A DNA stretch of 64,000 bases, taken from contig WHST01000003.1 in NCBI GenBank assembly GCA_009379955.1, positions 1 to 64,000 on the forward strand, written 5' to 3'. Position 1 is the first letter of the stretch, and each line of letters starts with the position of its first letter. This DNA comes from Streptosporangiales bacterium. Its GTDB lineage: Bacteria > Actinomycetota > Actinomycetes > Streptosporangiales > WHST01. Positions 23,945 to 32,803 of this stretch are shown one piece after another. The translations under genes and the position numbers were made by a program. The notes under the pieces are model-generated. The model saw nothing but the letters and a program-made list of their open reading frames with translations. It ran no database searches and was not told where the DNA came from.

Positions 23945-25387
23945 GTGACAGCCATCCCCTCGCCCCCTGCCGACCTGCCGAAGACCGTCGGCGAGCTGCG
24001 TGCCGCCGGCCACGAGCTGCGCGGCGTGCGCGCCGAGCTCCGCGACAACCTGCTGGCCGCGCTCCGCGCGGGCCGTGACCCGTGGCCCGGCATCGTCGGG
24101 TTCGGCGAGACGGTGCTGCCGAAGCTCGAGCGCGCCCTGATCGCCGGACACGACGTCGTCCTGCTCGGCGAGCGCGGCCAGGGCAAGACGCGGCTGCTGC
24201 GCAGCCTCGCCCAGCTGCTCGACGAGTGGACCCCGGCGATCGCCGGCGCCGAGCTCGCCGAGCACCCGTTCGAGCCGATCACGCCCGCGTCGCGTCGCCG
24301 TGCCGCCGAGCTCGGCGCCGACCTGCCGGTCACCTGGGTGCATCGGTCGCAGCGGTACGCGGAGAAGCTCGCCACGCCCGACACCTCCGTCGGCGACCTC
24401 GTCGGCGACGTCGACCCCGTCAAGGTGGCGGAGGGACGCAGCCTCGGCGACCCGGAGACCATCCACTACGGCCTGGTGCCCCGCGCACACCGTGGCATCG
24501 TCACCATCAACGAGCTGCCCGACCTCGCCGAGCGCATCCAGGTGGCGCTGCTCAACGTGATGGAGGAGCGCGACATCCAGGTGCGCGGGTACATCCTCCG
24601 GCTGCCGCTCGACGTCCTGCTCGTCGCGTCCGCCAACCCCGAGGACTACACCAACCGCGGCCGCATCATCACGCCACTGAAGGACCGGTTCGGCGCGGAG
24701 ATCCGTACCCACTACCCGAACGAGCTCGACGACGAGATCGCGCTGATCACCCAGGAGGCCGACGTCGTGGCCGACGTCCCCGACCACCTCGTCGAGGTGG
24801 CGGCGAGGTTCGCGCGGCACCTGCGCGAGACGCCGGAGGTCGACCAGCGGTCGGGCGTCTCCGCGCGCTTCGCGATCGCCGCGGTCGAGACGGTCGCCGC
24901 CGCGGCCCTGCGCAGGTCCGCGCTCACCGGCGAGGACGAGGCCGTCGCGCGTCCCGTCGACCTCGACACGATCCCGGCCGTGCTGCGCGGCAAGTTGGAG
25001 TTCGAGAGCGGACTGGAGGCGTCCGACGACGAGGACGTCGACGAGCTGCTCACCCACCTGCTGCGCAGGTCCGTCGCCGACACGGCACGATCGCGCCTGG
25101 CAGGCGTCGACCTGACGCCGCTCGTCGAGGCGGTCGCCACGGGCGACCGGGTCGTCACCGGTGCCACGGTCCCCGCGAGCGAGGTCGTCGGCGCGCTGTC
25201 GTCCGCGAGCGTGGTGAGCGGCGCGCTGCAGCGGCTCGGTGTCGGCGAGGGCGACCCGCCGGGACACGTCGCGGCCGCCGTCGAGCTCGCGTGCGAGTCG
25301 CTCTACCTCGCCCGGCGACTGGCGAAGGACACCGACGACGAGGGACGCGCGGTGTTCAGCGCCGACCCGGAGCTCGACGACCTCTGA
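23945..25387 (+). CDS. AAA+ ATPase of the MoxR/magnesium-chelatase subunit I type
   Basis: A 480-residue AAA+ protein. Walker A is GERGQGKTR (about residues 77-85), Walker B with sensor residues is GIVTINELPDLAERIQ, and ASANPEDYTNRGRIITPLKDRF is the sensor-1/arginine-finger region typical of chelatase and MoxR ATPases. Such ATPases work with a VWA-domain partner to insert metals or remodel protein complexes. A VWA protein is encoded at 26318, separated only by the oppositely oriented ppgK, so a functional pair is likely. GTG 23945 is chosen as the first start inside the frame after the operator; no ribosome binding site is visible, suggesting a leaderless message. A C-terminal all-helical region of about 130 residues is unassigned. 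Confidence 0.85.
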   Translation: MTAIPSPPADLPKTVGELRAAGHELRGVRAELRDNLLAALRAGRDPWPGIVGFGETVLPKLERALIAGHDVVLLGERGQGKTRLLRSLAQLLDEWTPAIAGAELAEHPFEPITPASRRRAAELGADLPVTWVHRSQRYAEKLATPDTSVGDLVGDVDPVKVAEGRSLGDPETIHYGLVPRAHRGIVTINELPDLAERIQVALLNVMEERDIQVRGYILRLPLDVLLVASANPEDYTNRGRIITPLKDRFGAEIRTHYPNELDDEIALITQEADVVADVPDHLVEVAARFARHLRETPEVDQRSGVSARFAIAAVETVAAAALRRSALTGEDEAVARPVDLDTIPAVLRGKLEFESGLEASDDEDVDELLTHLLRRSVADTARSRLAGVDLTPLVEAVATGDRVVTGATVPASEVVGALSSASVVSGALQRLGVGEGDPPGHVAAAVELACESLYLARRLAKDTDDEGRAVFSADPELDDL

Positions 25388-25415
25388 GGCGGGTCGGCCC
25401 AGCCTGGACCTGGAG

Positions 25416-25469
25416 CACGTGAGGGGCACCCTCACCGTGTCATCGCACGGTGAGGGTGCCCCTCACGTG
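25416..25469. terminator. 24-bp perfect hairpin between the convergent ATPase and ppgK genes
   Basis: Arms 25416-25439 and 25446-25469 pair perfectly around a 6-nt loop. The arm contains GTGAGGGGCACCCTCACCG, identical over 19 nt to the hairpin arm at 33618. It is likely a bidirectional terminator without a T-tract. Confidence 0.8.
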
Positions 25470-25491
25470 TCGGACCCTGGGCGACGCGCGC

Positions 25492-26253
25492 TCAGCCGGA
25501 ACGTTCTGAGGCGACCGCGGCGGCGCCGACCACCCCCGCGGTGTTGTGCAGCTGGGCGGCGACGATCGGCGCGCGTAGGTGGAGCAGCGGGAGGAACCTG
25601 TCCGACCGCTTGCTGACGCCGCCCCCGACGACGATCAGGTCGGGCCAGAGCAGGTCCTCGATGGTGGCGAAGTACCGCTGCAGGCGCTCGGCGTACTCCT
25701 CCCACGACAGGTCCTCCTGCTCGCGCTGCCTGGCGGCGGCCCTGTCCTCGGCGTCGTGGCCATCGATCTCGATATGGCCGAGCTCGCTGTTGGGGACGAG
25801 CGCACCGTCGAGCAGGAGCGCCGTGCCGATCCCGGTGCCGAGCGTCGCGACGAGGACGAGGCCGGTGGTGCCGCGCGCGGCGCCGTACCTGACCTCGGCG
25901 ACACCCGCGGCGTCGGCGTCGTTGACGACGTGCACCTCGCTGGCGAGCCTGCGGCCGAACAGGCCCTCGGCGTCGGTGCCGATCCATGCCTGGTCGATGT
26001 TCGCGGCGGTACGTACCACGCCGCGCTGGACGACCGCCGGCACCGTGATGCCGATCGGCCGGTCACCCGCGTGCTTGCCGAAGTGGTCGACGATCTCCGC
26101 GACCACGCCTGCGACGGCGTCGGGCGTCGACGGGTGCGGTGTGGAGATGCGGTGCCGCTCTTCGGCGAACTCCCCCTTGTCGAGGTCGACCGGCGCACCC
26201 TTCATGCCGGTGCCCCCGATGTCGATCCCGAAACCCTCTGCCGATCTGCTCAT
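25492..26253 (-). CDS. ppgK: Polyphosphate glucokinase (ROK family)
   Basis: PpgK phosphorylates glucose using polyphosphate or ATP, an enzyme characteristic of actinobacteria. The 253-residue protein starts with the phosphate-binding loop [13 protein letters not shown] at about residues 8-20. [11 protein letters not shown] supplies the catalytic Asp, and [14 protein letters not shown] and [11 protein letters not shown] complete the glucose/nucleotide site. [32 protein letters not shown] is typical of PpgK rather than other ROK kinases. ATG 26253 is used; TATCCT lies 6 nt upstream with no ribosome binding site, so the mRNA may be leaderless. It interrupts the ATPase/VWA gene pair and is divergent from the VWA gene. 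Confidence 0.93.
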   Translation of the reverse strand: MSRSAEGFGIDIGGTGMKGAPVDLDKGEFAEERHRISTPHPSTPDAVAGVVAEIVDHFGKHAGDRPIGITVPAVVQRGVVRTAANIDQAWIGTDAEGLFGRRLASEVHVVNDADAAGVAEVRYGAARGTTGLVLVATLGTGIGTALLLDGALVPNSELGHIEIDGHDAEDRAAARQREQEDLSWEEYAERLQRYFATIEDLLWPDLIVVGGGVSKRSDRFLPLLHLRAPIVAAQLHNTAGVVGAAAVASERSG

Positions 26254-26259
26254 CGCCAA

Positions 26260-26265
26260 AGGATA
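26260..26265 (-). promoter_or_regulatory. -10-like hexamer for leaderless ppgK
   Basis: On the minus strand TATCCT is followed by 6 nt and then ATG 26253. No ribosome binding site is visible. Confidence 0.4.
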
Positions 26266-26317
26266 GGGCCGCCCCGCGAGCTACCGGTCGGGCGATCCGC
26301 GACGTAGCGTCGAGGAC

Positions 26318-28297
26318 GTGAGCACGCGCGACACCTCCCGCTACGCGTACGGACGCTGGCACGGCGGACCCGATCCGCTCGCGCGTCCGGCCAACCTCCG
26401 CGAGGCGATCGACGCCATCGGCCGCGACGTGCTCGACGGCTCGTCGGTCAGGGCGGCCCTGCGTGAGCTGCTCCGCCGCGGTGTCGAGGGCAGGCGCGGA
26501 CTCGACGACCTCAACGCGCGGCTGTGGCGGCGCCGCCGCGAGCTGACCCGCGGCAACCGGCTCGACGGCACCCTGCAGGACGTCCGCCGCCTGCTCGACC
26601 GCGCGCTCGACGCCGAGCGCTCCGCGCTCGCGCGCGACACGTCCGACGACGCCCGGTTCCGCGAGATGCAGCTCGGCGCGCTCCCCCCGTCGACCGCGCA
26701 GGCCGTCCGCGAGCTCGCGTCGTACGACTGGCGTTCCTCCGACGCGCGCGAGGCGTACGAGGAGATCCAGCGGCTGATGGGCCAGGACCTGCTCGAGTCG
26801 CGGTTCCAGGGGATGAAGGAGGCGCTGGAGCAGGCCACCCCGCAGGACGTCGAGCGCATCCAGCGCATGCTCGACGACCTCAACGAGCTGCTCGCCGCGC
26901 ATGCCCGCGGCGACGACGACGTCCCGCAGCGGTTCGACGACTTCATGGCCGAGCACGGGCAGTTCTTCCCCGAGAACCCGCGCGACGTCGACGAGCTGAT
27001 CGACGCGCTCGCCGCGCGCGCCGCGGCGGCGCAACGGATGATGAACTCGCTCACGGCGGAGCAGCGCGCCGAGCTCGCCGCCCTGTCGGCGCAGGCGTTC
27101 GGCGACCAGCGGCTCGCCGGCCAGCTCGCCGAGCTCGACGCCAGGCTCCGCGCGGCGCGACCCGGCGAGGACTGGGAGTCGGGCGAACGCTTCCGTGGGC
27201 AGGACCCGCTCGGGATGGGCGAGGGCACCGACGCGATGCAGGAGCTGGCCGACCTCGACGCGCTGTCGGAGGAGCTCGGCCAGACCTACCCGGGGGCATC
27301 GCTCGAGGACATCGACCTGGAGGCGCTGACCCGCCAGCTCGGCGACGAGGCAGCCGTCGACGTCCAGGCCCTGCGCGACCTCGAGCGCGAGCTGTCGCGG
27401 CGCGGCCTACTCGACCGCGCGCCCGACGGCTCCCTGCTGCTGTCGCCGAAGGCGCTGCGCCGGCTGGGCCAGACGGCGTTCCGCGACCTCGTCAGCGACC
27501 TCGCCGCCCACCGCGGCGAGCACGACGACACCTCGGCAGGCGCGGCGGGCGAGGTCACGGGCGCGACCAGGGCGTGGCAGTTCGGCGATGCGCAGCCGTT
27601 CGCGACGACGGCGACGGTGCGCAACGCGATCCTCCGCACGGCGTCCGCGGGCACCGAGGGCGACGGGCCGGGCGTGCGGCTACTCCCCGAGGACATCGAG
27701 GTGGTCGACACCGAGCGCAGGACCCAGGCCGCCGTCGCGCTCTGCGTCGACACGTCGTGGTCGATGGTCGCGGAGGGCAGATGGGTGCCGATGAAGCGCA
27801 CCGCCCTCGCGCTGCACCACCTCGTCAGCACCCGCTTCCGCGGCGACGCGCTCAGCCTGATCGGGTTCGGGCGGTACGCGCAGTCGCTGCGGCTCGGCGA
27901 GCTGACCGGCCTGGAGGGCGCGTACGAGCAGGGCACCAACCTGCATCACGCGCTGCTGCTCGCCGGGCAGCACCTCCGCCGGCATCCGGGTGCGCAGCCG
28001 CTCGTGCTCGTCGTCACCGACGGCGAGCCGACCGCCCATCTGGAGCGCGACGGCGAGGCGGTGTTCAGCTACCCGCCACTGCCGGTGACGCTGGGGCTCA
28101 CGCTGCGCGCCGTCGACGACCTCGCACGGCTCGGCGCCTCGCTCACCGTCTTCCGCCTCGGTGACGAGCCCCGGCTGGAGGCGTTCGTCGACGTCGTCGC
28201 CCGCCGCAGCGGCGGTCGCGTCGTCGCTCCCGACGTCGACGGCCTCGGCCCCGCCGTCGTGGCCGACTACATGCGCTCACGCCGCACCCGCAGGTAG
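26318..28297 (+). CDS. VWA-domain protein, partner of the AAA+ ATPase
   Basis: A 659-residue soluble protein. The first 440 residues are strongly helical and rich in Glu, Arg, Leu and Ala, with probable coiled coil (ELLRRGVEGRRGLDDL, RIQRMLDDLNELLAAH). The C-terminal third is a von Willebrand factor A domain with the metal-adhesion site DTSWS in ALCVDTSWSMVAEG. It also has GTNLHHALLLAG and the strand LVLVVTDGEPTA with its metal-ligand Asp. This layout is found in proteins that pair with MoxR or chelatase-type ATPases, such as the one encoded at 23945. GTG 26318 has GAGGA a few bases upstream. Its cargo or client complex is unknown. Confidence 0.85.
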   Translation: MSTRDTSRYAYGRWHGGPDPLARPANLREAIDAIGRDVLDGSSVRAALRELLRRGVEGRRGLDDLNARLWRRRRELTRGNRLDGTLQDVRRLLDRALDAERSALARDTSDDARFREMQLGALPPSTAQAVRELASYDWRSSDAREAYEEIQRLMGQDLLESRFQGMKEALEQATPQDVERIQRMLDDLNELLAAHARGDDDVPQRFDDFMAEHGQFFPENPRDVDELIDALAARAAAAQRMMNSLTAEQRAELAALSAQAFGDQRLAGQLAELDARLRAARPGEDWESGERFRGQDPLGMGEGTDAMQELADLDALSEELGQTYPGASLEDIDLEALTRQLGDEAAVDVQALRDLERELSRRGLLDRAPDGSLLLSPKALRRLGQTAFRDLVSDLAAHRGEHDDTSAGAAGEVTGATRAWQFGDAQPFATTATVRNAILRTASAGTEGDGPGVRLLPEDIEVVDTERRTQAAVALCVDTSWSMVAEGRWVPMKRTALALHHLVSTRFRGDALSLIGFGRYAQSLRLGELTGLEGAYEQGTNLHHALLLAGQHLRRHPGAQPLVLVVTDGEPTAHLERDGEAVFSYPPLPVTLGLTLRAVDDLARLGASLTVFRLGDEPRLEAFVDVVARRSGGRVVAPDVDGLGPAVVADYMRSRRTRR

Positions 28298-28338
28298 GCA
28301 CAGGCGCGAAGTACGGTGCCCGCTGCCCGGAGCAGGTC

Positions 28339-28352
28339 TCTTGATGTCAAGA
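28339..28352. promoter_or_regulatory. Perfect palindromic operator of the MarR gene
   Basis: TCTTGATGTCAAGA is a perfect 14-bp palindrome. It overlaps the -10-like CAAGAT (28348-28353) that lies 6 nt before ATG 28360, so bound repressor would block transcription. The same core lies upstream of tam. Confidence 0.7.
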
Positions 28353-28353
28353 T
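28348..28353 (+). promoter_or_regulatory. -10-like hexamer for a leaderless MarR gene
   Basis: CAAGAT is followed by 6 nt and ATG 28360, and it overlaps the palindromic operator. Confidence 0.35.
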
Positions 28354-28359
28354 GGCTGG

Positions 28360-28848
28360 ATGCAGGACGAGGTCGACCGGCTCGTCGAGGCGTGGCGCCG
28401 TGAGCGCCCCGACCTCGACGTCGCGCCGCTCGACGTCCTCAGCCGAGTCTCCCGGCTGGCCCGCCACCTCGACCTGGCGCGCCGTACGGTGCTCGACGGC
28501 CACGACCTCGAGGTGTGGGAGTTCGACGTCCTCACGACGCTGCGCCGCGCCGGCCCTCCGTACGAGCTCAGCCCCTCCGAGCTGCTGAAGGCGACGCTCG
28601 TCACCTCGGGGACGATGACCAACCGCATCCAGCGGCTCGCCGCGTCCGGGTTGGTGTCGCGGCACCCCGACCCGCGCGACGGCCGGGGCGCGCGCATCAG
28701 ACTCACCGCTCGCGGCCGGACGACGGCCGACTCGGTGATGGCCGACCTGCTCCGCGAGGAACGCACACTGCTCGCGTCGCTCACCGACGCTCAGCGCACC
28801 ACCCTGGCGTCCCTGCTCCGCACCCTCCTGCTCCCGTTCGACAACTGA
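28360..28848 (+). CDS. tamR: MarR-family regulator, probable TamR
   Basis: A 162-residue MarR protein with the winged helix at about residues 50-115 (WEFDVLTTLRRAG, LVTSGTMTNRIQRLAASGLVSRHPDPRDGRG). It is flanked by N- and C-terminal dimerisation helices. The N-terminus DEVDRLVEAWRRERPDLDV and VLSRVSRLARHLDLARR is typical of the group that includes TamR. TamR of Streptomyces coelicolor represses tam and responds to trans-aconitate and citrate-type ligands. Support here is the shared palindrome: a perfect copy overlaps this gene's own promoter and a one-mismatch copy covers the tam promoter at 23881. Unlike in S. coelicolor, tam and the regulator are not adjacent but about 4.5 kb apart. Confidence 0.75.
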   Translation: MQDEVDRLVEAWRRERPDLDVAPLDVLSRVSRLARHLDLARRTVLDGHDLEVWEFDVLTTLRRAGPPYELSPSELLKATLVTSGTMTNRIQRLAASGLVSRHPDPRDGRGARIRLTARGRTTADSVMADLLREERTLLASLTDAQRTTLASLLRTLLLPFDN

Positions 28849-28869
28849 GCGGAGCGGATCCCTCGACGG

Positions 28870-29691
28870 TCAGTCGCCCGCCCGGATGGACTCAACGGCG
28901 TGGCGGAGGTCGTGGTCACCCAGACCGCGGGCGGCAACGCCGCGCAGCCTCGCCTCGGCAGCCGCCGTGATCGTGAGGTCGGGCACGGCCGCGACGGCGA
29001 GGGCGAGATCCTTCGCGGCCAGGTCGACCGCGAACTCGGCGGGCTCGTACGCCGCTCGCGCGACCACCCCACCGACCGGTGACGTCGCGAGCAGGCCGGT
29101 CACCTGCTCGTGGTCGACGCCCAGCCACCGGGCGAGCCGTAGCGCCTCCCCGACGAGCGGCACCGCGGCGAAGATCGCCGTCGCGAGCACGAGCTTGGTC
29201 GCCGCGCCCTGGCCGAGCGCGCCGCACCGGACGACCTGTCCGAGGTCAGCGAGGAGGGCGTCGACGCGGTCGAGGTCCGCCCGGTCGCCGCCGGCGAGCA
29301 CGGTCAGCCCGCCGATGGCCGCGCGGTCGACGCTGCCCATCACCGGCGCGTCGACCAGCCCCACGGACTCCGGCAGCCGTCGGCGGACCTCGGCGACGGC
29401 CCCGGGCCCGATCGAGGACAGGTCGACCAGGCACGACCCCGGACGCATCCCGCCCGCGATCTGGTCCACCACCGCGAGCACGGCCGCGGGATCGGCCAGC
29501 ATCGTGAGCACGACGTCCGCGTCGGCCACCGCGTCCGCGGCGCGGCGCCCAACCTCCACCCCGTCGTCGACGAGTGGCTTCGCGCGCGACGCGGTCCTGT
29601 TCCACACCACGAGCTCGTGCCCGGTCTCCACCAGCCGGCGCGCCATCGGCGCACCCATCCGTCCCAGTCCCAGAAACGCGACCTCGGTCAC
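28870..29691 (-). CDS. NAD(P)-binding beta-hydroxyacid dehydrogenase (3-hydroxyisobutyrate dehydrogenase family)
   Basis: This 273-residue protein has the N-terminal Rossmann signature FLGLGRMGAPMARRL at residues 5-19, the family segment DLSSIGPGAVAEV, the substrate-binding DAPVMGSVDRAAIGGLTVLAGG and the helix with the catalytic Lys in LGQGAATKLVLA. Members oxidise 3-hydroxy acids or, as imine reductases, reduce cyclic imines. The conserved Lys favours hydroxyacid chemistry. GTG 29691 is preceded by GAGGAG; a longer reading to 29721 lacks this. It is divergent from a LysR regulator that probably controls it, and converges with the MarR gene 21 bp away. Confidence 0.85.
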   Translation of the reverse strand: MTEVAFLGLGRMGAPMARRLVETGHELVVWNRTASRAKPLVDDGVEVGRRAADAVADADVVLTMLADPAAVLAVVDQIAGGMRPGSCLVDLSSIGPGAVAEVRRRLPESVGLVDAPVMGSVDRAAIGGLTVLAGGDRADLDRVDALLADLGQVVRCGALGQGAATKLVLATAIFAAVPLVGEALRLARWLGVDHEQVTGLLATSPVGGVVARAAYEPAEFAVDLAAKDLALAVAAVPDLTITAAAEARLRGVAARGLGDHDLRHAVESIRAGD

Positions 29692-29803
29692 GGCTCTCCT
29701 CTCGTCGGTTGCCGTCGCCACGCTAGAGACACGTCATAGCATGTGACAAACGATTCATCAGCATGCCTGCCATGCGAAGAACGCATACCCGAGAGGAGGC
29801 GTC

Positions 29804-30709
29804 ATGGACACCAGCGCGCTCCAGGTGTTCCGTGAGATCGCGCGTCTCGGCTCGTTCACGGCCGCGGGCCGCGCACTCGGCTACACGCAGTCGGCGGTGT
29901 CACGCCAGGTCTCCGGGCTCGAACGCGAGCTGGACGTCACCCTCTTCGACCGCCTTGCGCGCGGCACGAGGCTCACCGCGGCGGGTGACTGCCTGCTGTC
30001 CCACGCCACGGTCGCGCTCGACCGCCTCGACGCGGCGCGCCTCGAGCTGGGCGATCTGCGGTCGCTGCGGGCGGGACGGCTCCGCGTCGGCGCGTTCCCC
30101 AACGCGAACGCCGCGCTGATCCCCCGCGCGATGGCCGCCTTCAAGGACCGGCATCCGGACGTCTCGCTCGCGCTGACCGAGGGCAGTACGAGCGCCCACC
30201 TCGCCGGTCTGGCCGCGGGTGAGATCGACCTCGCGGTGGTCACCACGCCCTGGCGGGACGACGACGCGCCACGGGTCGACCTGCACCCGCTCGCCGAGGA
30301 CCCGCTGTTCGTGGCCCTGCCCCGGGCGCACCGGATGGCGCACCGCAGGACGATCCGGCTCGCCGACCTCGCGGAGGAGACGTGGATCGCCGGGACCACC
30401 CTCGTCGACGACACGCTGCTCGGCGAGGGTCGGCGCGCCGACTTCCGTCCCAGGATCCAGCTCGTCGCGGCCGACTGGGTGGCGAAGCTCGGCCTGGTCG
30501 CCGCCGGACTCGGCGTCACGGCGGTGCCGTGGCTCGCGGCGCACGCGGGCCGCACCGACGTGCGCTTCGTCGCGCTGCACCGCGACGACGTGTCCCCGCG
30601 CGTGGTGGCGGCGGCAACCCCGCACGGCAGCACCGTGCCGCCGCCCACGGCGGTGTTCCTCGAGATCCTCGTCGAGACGGCCGGGGAGATGCGGCGGCGC
30701 AGGCCGTGA
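29804..30709 (+). CDS. LysR-family transcriptional regulator
   Basis: A 301-residue LysR regulator. The winged helix occupies residues 1-60 with the classic pattern LQVFREIARLGSFTAAGRALGYTQSAVSRQVSGLERELDV broken here by no gaps (helix 2 at AAGRALG, recognition helix at QSAVSRQV). The periplasmic-binding-protein-like effector domain starts near residue 88 (GRLRVGAFPNANAAL). ATG 29804 has GAGGAGG 6-12 nt upstream. It is divergent from the beta-hydroxyacid dehydrogenase, the usual layout for a LysR gene and its target. The 112-bp intergenic region contains GCATG repeats at 29733 and 29761, which could be part of a binding site. Confidence 0.92.
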   Translation: MDTSALQVFREIARLGSFTAAGRALGYTQSAVSRQVSGLERELDVTLFDRLARGTRLTAAGDCLLSHATVALDRLDAARLELGDLRSLRAGRLRVGAFPNANAALIPRAMAAFKDRHPDVSLALTEGSTSAHLAGLAAGEIDLAVVTTPWRDDDAPRVDLHPLAEDPLFVALPRAHRMAHRRTIRLADLAEETWIAGTTLVDDTLLGEGRRADFRPRIQLVAADWVAKLGLVAAGLGVTAVPWLAAHAGRTDVRFVALHRDDVSPRVVAAATPHGSTVPPPTAVFLEILVETAGEMRRRRP

Positions 30710-30716
30710 CCCGCCG

Positions 30717-31826
30717 TCAGGGGCGGACGGCGGACTCGACGCGTCGGGCCAGGGCGAGGAGCGACTCCTCGGCGTACCAGGCACCCACCAGCTGCAGCGA
30801 CGCCGGGAACCCGCCGCCCGGCCTGGGCACCGGCAGCGACACCGCGGGCAGGCCGGCGAGGTTGAGCGGGACGGTCAGGTACGTCGTGGCGTACCGCTCC
30901 CCGAGGCGCGGCGGGATCGACCGCAGCGTGGGCAGGGCGAGCGCGCCGTGGGTGGCGAGCAGCTCGCCGAGCACCGTCCGGGCGGCCAGTCCCTCCCGCC
31001 GGCAGGCGACGACACGTGCGGCGGTGATCGCGCGGCCCCGCTCGATGCCGCTGACGTGTCGCTCCTCCAGCCGGTCGGGACGGTCGAGCAGGTGCCGGTG
31101 CGCCGGGTATCCCTCGGCCAGCATCAGGTCGTCGGCCGCGGCGATCCACCGGTCCCAGTCCGGCACCATCTCGTCCGCCACGTCGAGTCCGGCCGCGGCG
31201 AGCGCGGCGTCGACGGCCTCGTCGACCGCGGGCTCCGTACCGGGGAAGCGCAGCCGCGCCACCGTGCGCGACGGGTCGGGGCCGGCGGCGAAGCCCGGCT
31301 CCATCAGCCGCATGCCGAGCACGAGTCCCGCCACGTCCGGCGCCAGCGGGCCGACCGTGTCGAGGGTGCGGGAGAACTCGAAGACGCCGTGCGTCGGGAC
31401 CCTACCCGCCGTCGTCTTCAGGCCCGCGATGCCGCAGCAGGCCGCCGGCACCCGGACCGAGCCGCCGGTGTCCGTCCCGTACGCGACGTCGGCCTGCCCC
31501 CGTGCCACCGCGACCGCGGAGCCGCTCGACGAGCCGCCGGGGATGCGGTCGGGGTCGAGCGGGTTGCGCGGGGTGCCGGTCCACGGGTTGACGCCGTCGG
31601 CGTGCCGACACAGCTCGACCAGGTTGGTCTTGCCGACGATCCGTGCCCCCTGCCGGCGCGCGTTCTCGACCACGGGCGCGTCGAACGCCGCGGGCGACGC
31701 GGCGTCGGCGATCGCCCGGCAGCCGACGGTCGTCGGCGTGCCCGCGACGTCGATGCAGTCCTTGACCGCGAGCCGCGGTCCGTCGCCCACAGAGTCGAGC
31801 CGCAGCAGCCACGTCGCGTCGGACAT
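30717..31826 (-). CDS. Amidase signature family hydrolase
   Basis: A 369-residue amidase-signature enzyme with the Ser-cisSer-Lys triad. The Lys is in LAVKDCIDVAGTPT near residue 22, the cis-Ser in GGSSSGSA, and the nucleophilic Ser in GTDTGGSVRVPAACC. At 369 residues it is shorter than GatA (about 480), and no GatB or GatC gene is near, so it is probably a catabolic or detoxifying amidase. The substrate is unknown. It lies 7 bp from the convergent LysR gene and downstream of the diiron protein gene (34-bp gap), which may be cotranscribed. Confidence 0.88.
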   Translation of the reverse strand: MSDATWLLRLDSVGDGPRLAVKDCIDVAGTPTTVGCRAIADAASPAAFDAPVVENARRQGARIVGKTNLVELCRHADGVNPWTGTPRNPLDPDRIPGGSSSGSAVAVARGQADVAYGTDTGGSVRVPAACCGIAGLKTTAGRVPTHGVFEFSRTLDTVGPLAPDVAGLVLGMRLMEPGFAAGPDPSRTVARLRFPGTEPAVDEAVDAALAAAGLDVADEMVPDWDRWIAAADDLMLAEGYPAHRHLLDRPDRLEERHVSGIERGRAITAARVVACRREGLAARTVLGELLATHGALALPTLRSIPPRLGERYATTYLTVPLNLAGLPAVSLPVPRPGGGFPASLQLVGAWYAEESLLALARRVESAVRP

Positions 31827-31859
31827 CGCGTCACCCCCGTGCCGGCGCGGGCGCCGGGC

Positions 31860-32657
31860 TCAGGTGACGGGCACGTCGCGCGCGATGAGCGACCGCTCGA
31901 CGATGTTCAGACCGGCGAGCCCCGGCAACCTCGACATGCTCTCGTCGATCTTGCGGGCCGCCGCGTACCCGGCCTCGCCCTGCATGACGTAGCGCAGGAC
32001 GTGACGCACCTCAGACTCCGGCATCAGACCGGATCCGACGGGACCCCAGAACTTGTCGAGCGCGAACCTGGCGAGCTTCTGCGCCTTGGTGCCCAGCGAC
32101 AGCTTCCTGCGGGCCTGGGTGGCGTAGAAGGCGACGTGCCTGGCCTCCTGCTTGGCGATGCGGCGCAGCAGCGTGGCGAGCACGGAGTGGTTGGCGATGT
32201 CGGCGAGCCGGTTGTACGCGGCGATCGCGGACCACTCGTTGACCGCGCCCCACGCCATGTGCACGGCGACGTAGTCCTGGCCGGCGAAGTTGGCGAGCAG
32301 AGTGTGCTTGATCGGGTCGAGCTTGTCCTTCCACCCGACCCGCTTGCGCACGAACCTGATGTGCCCGTAGTCGGCCTGGATACCGTGCCGCTTCAACACC
32401 TCCGCCAGCGCGGCGCCGTGCCAGAACTCCTCCATGTTCCACATGGTCATGAAGGTCGTGACGTCGGGATCGCGGTGGGAGGGGGTGACCAGCATGTCGC
32501 GCAGGTAGCAGACGGTGTGGTACTCGACGTCGCACATGTACTGCACGGCCCGCAGGGTCTCGGGGGACAACGGCTCACGCTCGAAGGCGTCGAAGTCGAG
32601 GTCGTCGTACTTGACCGGCTTCGAGTTCTGCGCGTAGTCCTCGGTGTCGAAGGGCAT
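31860..32657 (-). CDS. Diiron ferritin-like protein, acyl-ACP desaturase-like
   Basis: A 265-residue, mostly helical protein with the ligand set of a carboxylate-bridged diiron four-helix bundle. The candidate ligands are E in CDVEYH, EE..H in NMEEFWHG, E in AVNEWS, and E..H in KQEARHVAFY. The nearest recognised group is acyl-ACP desaturase-type ferritin-like proteins, but the substrate is unclear. It is shorter than plant desaturases (about 360). ATG 32657 is used. TAAAGT lies 6 nt upstream and no ribosome binding site is seen, so the message is probably leaderless. It is divergent from the PhzF gene and leads into the amidase gene. Confidence 0.75.
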   Translation of the reverse strand: MPFDTEDYAQNSKPVKYDDLDFDAFEREPLSPETLRAVQYMCDVEYHTVCYLRDMLVTPSHRDPDVTTFMTMWNMEEFWHGAALAEVLKRHGIQADYGHIRFVRKRVGWKDKLDPIKHTLLANFAGQDYVAVHMAWGAVNEWSAIAAYNRLADIANHSVLATLLRRIAKQEARHVAFYATQARRKLSLGTKAQKLARFALDKFWGPVGSGLMPESEVRHVLRYVMQGEAGYAAARKIDESMSRLPGLAGLNIVERSLIARDVPVT

Positions 32658-32663
32658 GGTCAA

Positions 32664-32669
32664 ACTTTA
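32664..32669 (-). promoter_or_regulatory. -10-like hexamer for the leaderless diiron gene
   Basis: On the minus strand TAAAGT is followed by 6 nt and ATG 32657. Confidence 0.4.
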
Positions 32670-32803
32670 CGTGGCGTTGAACCGAACTGCCGCCTCCCGG
32701 CCACCGTCAGGTACGTCACGTCACCATGACTACCCTGCAGTGTCACGCGCCGTTGCGCCGGTGGCGGTCACCCGTCCGGTCGCCCGGGTGAAGGATGTCC
32801 CAC

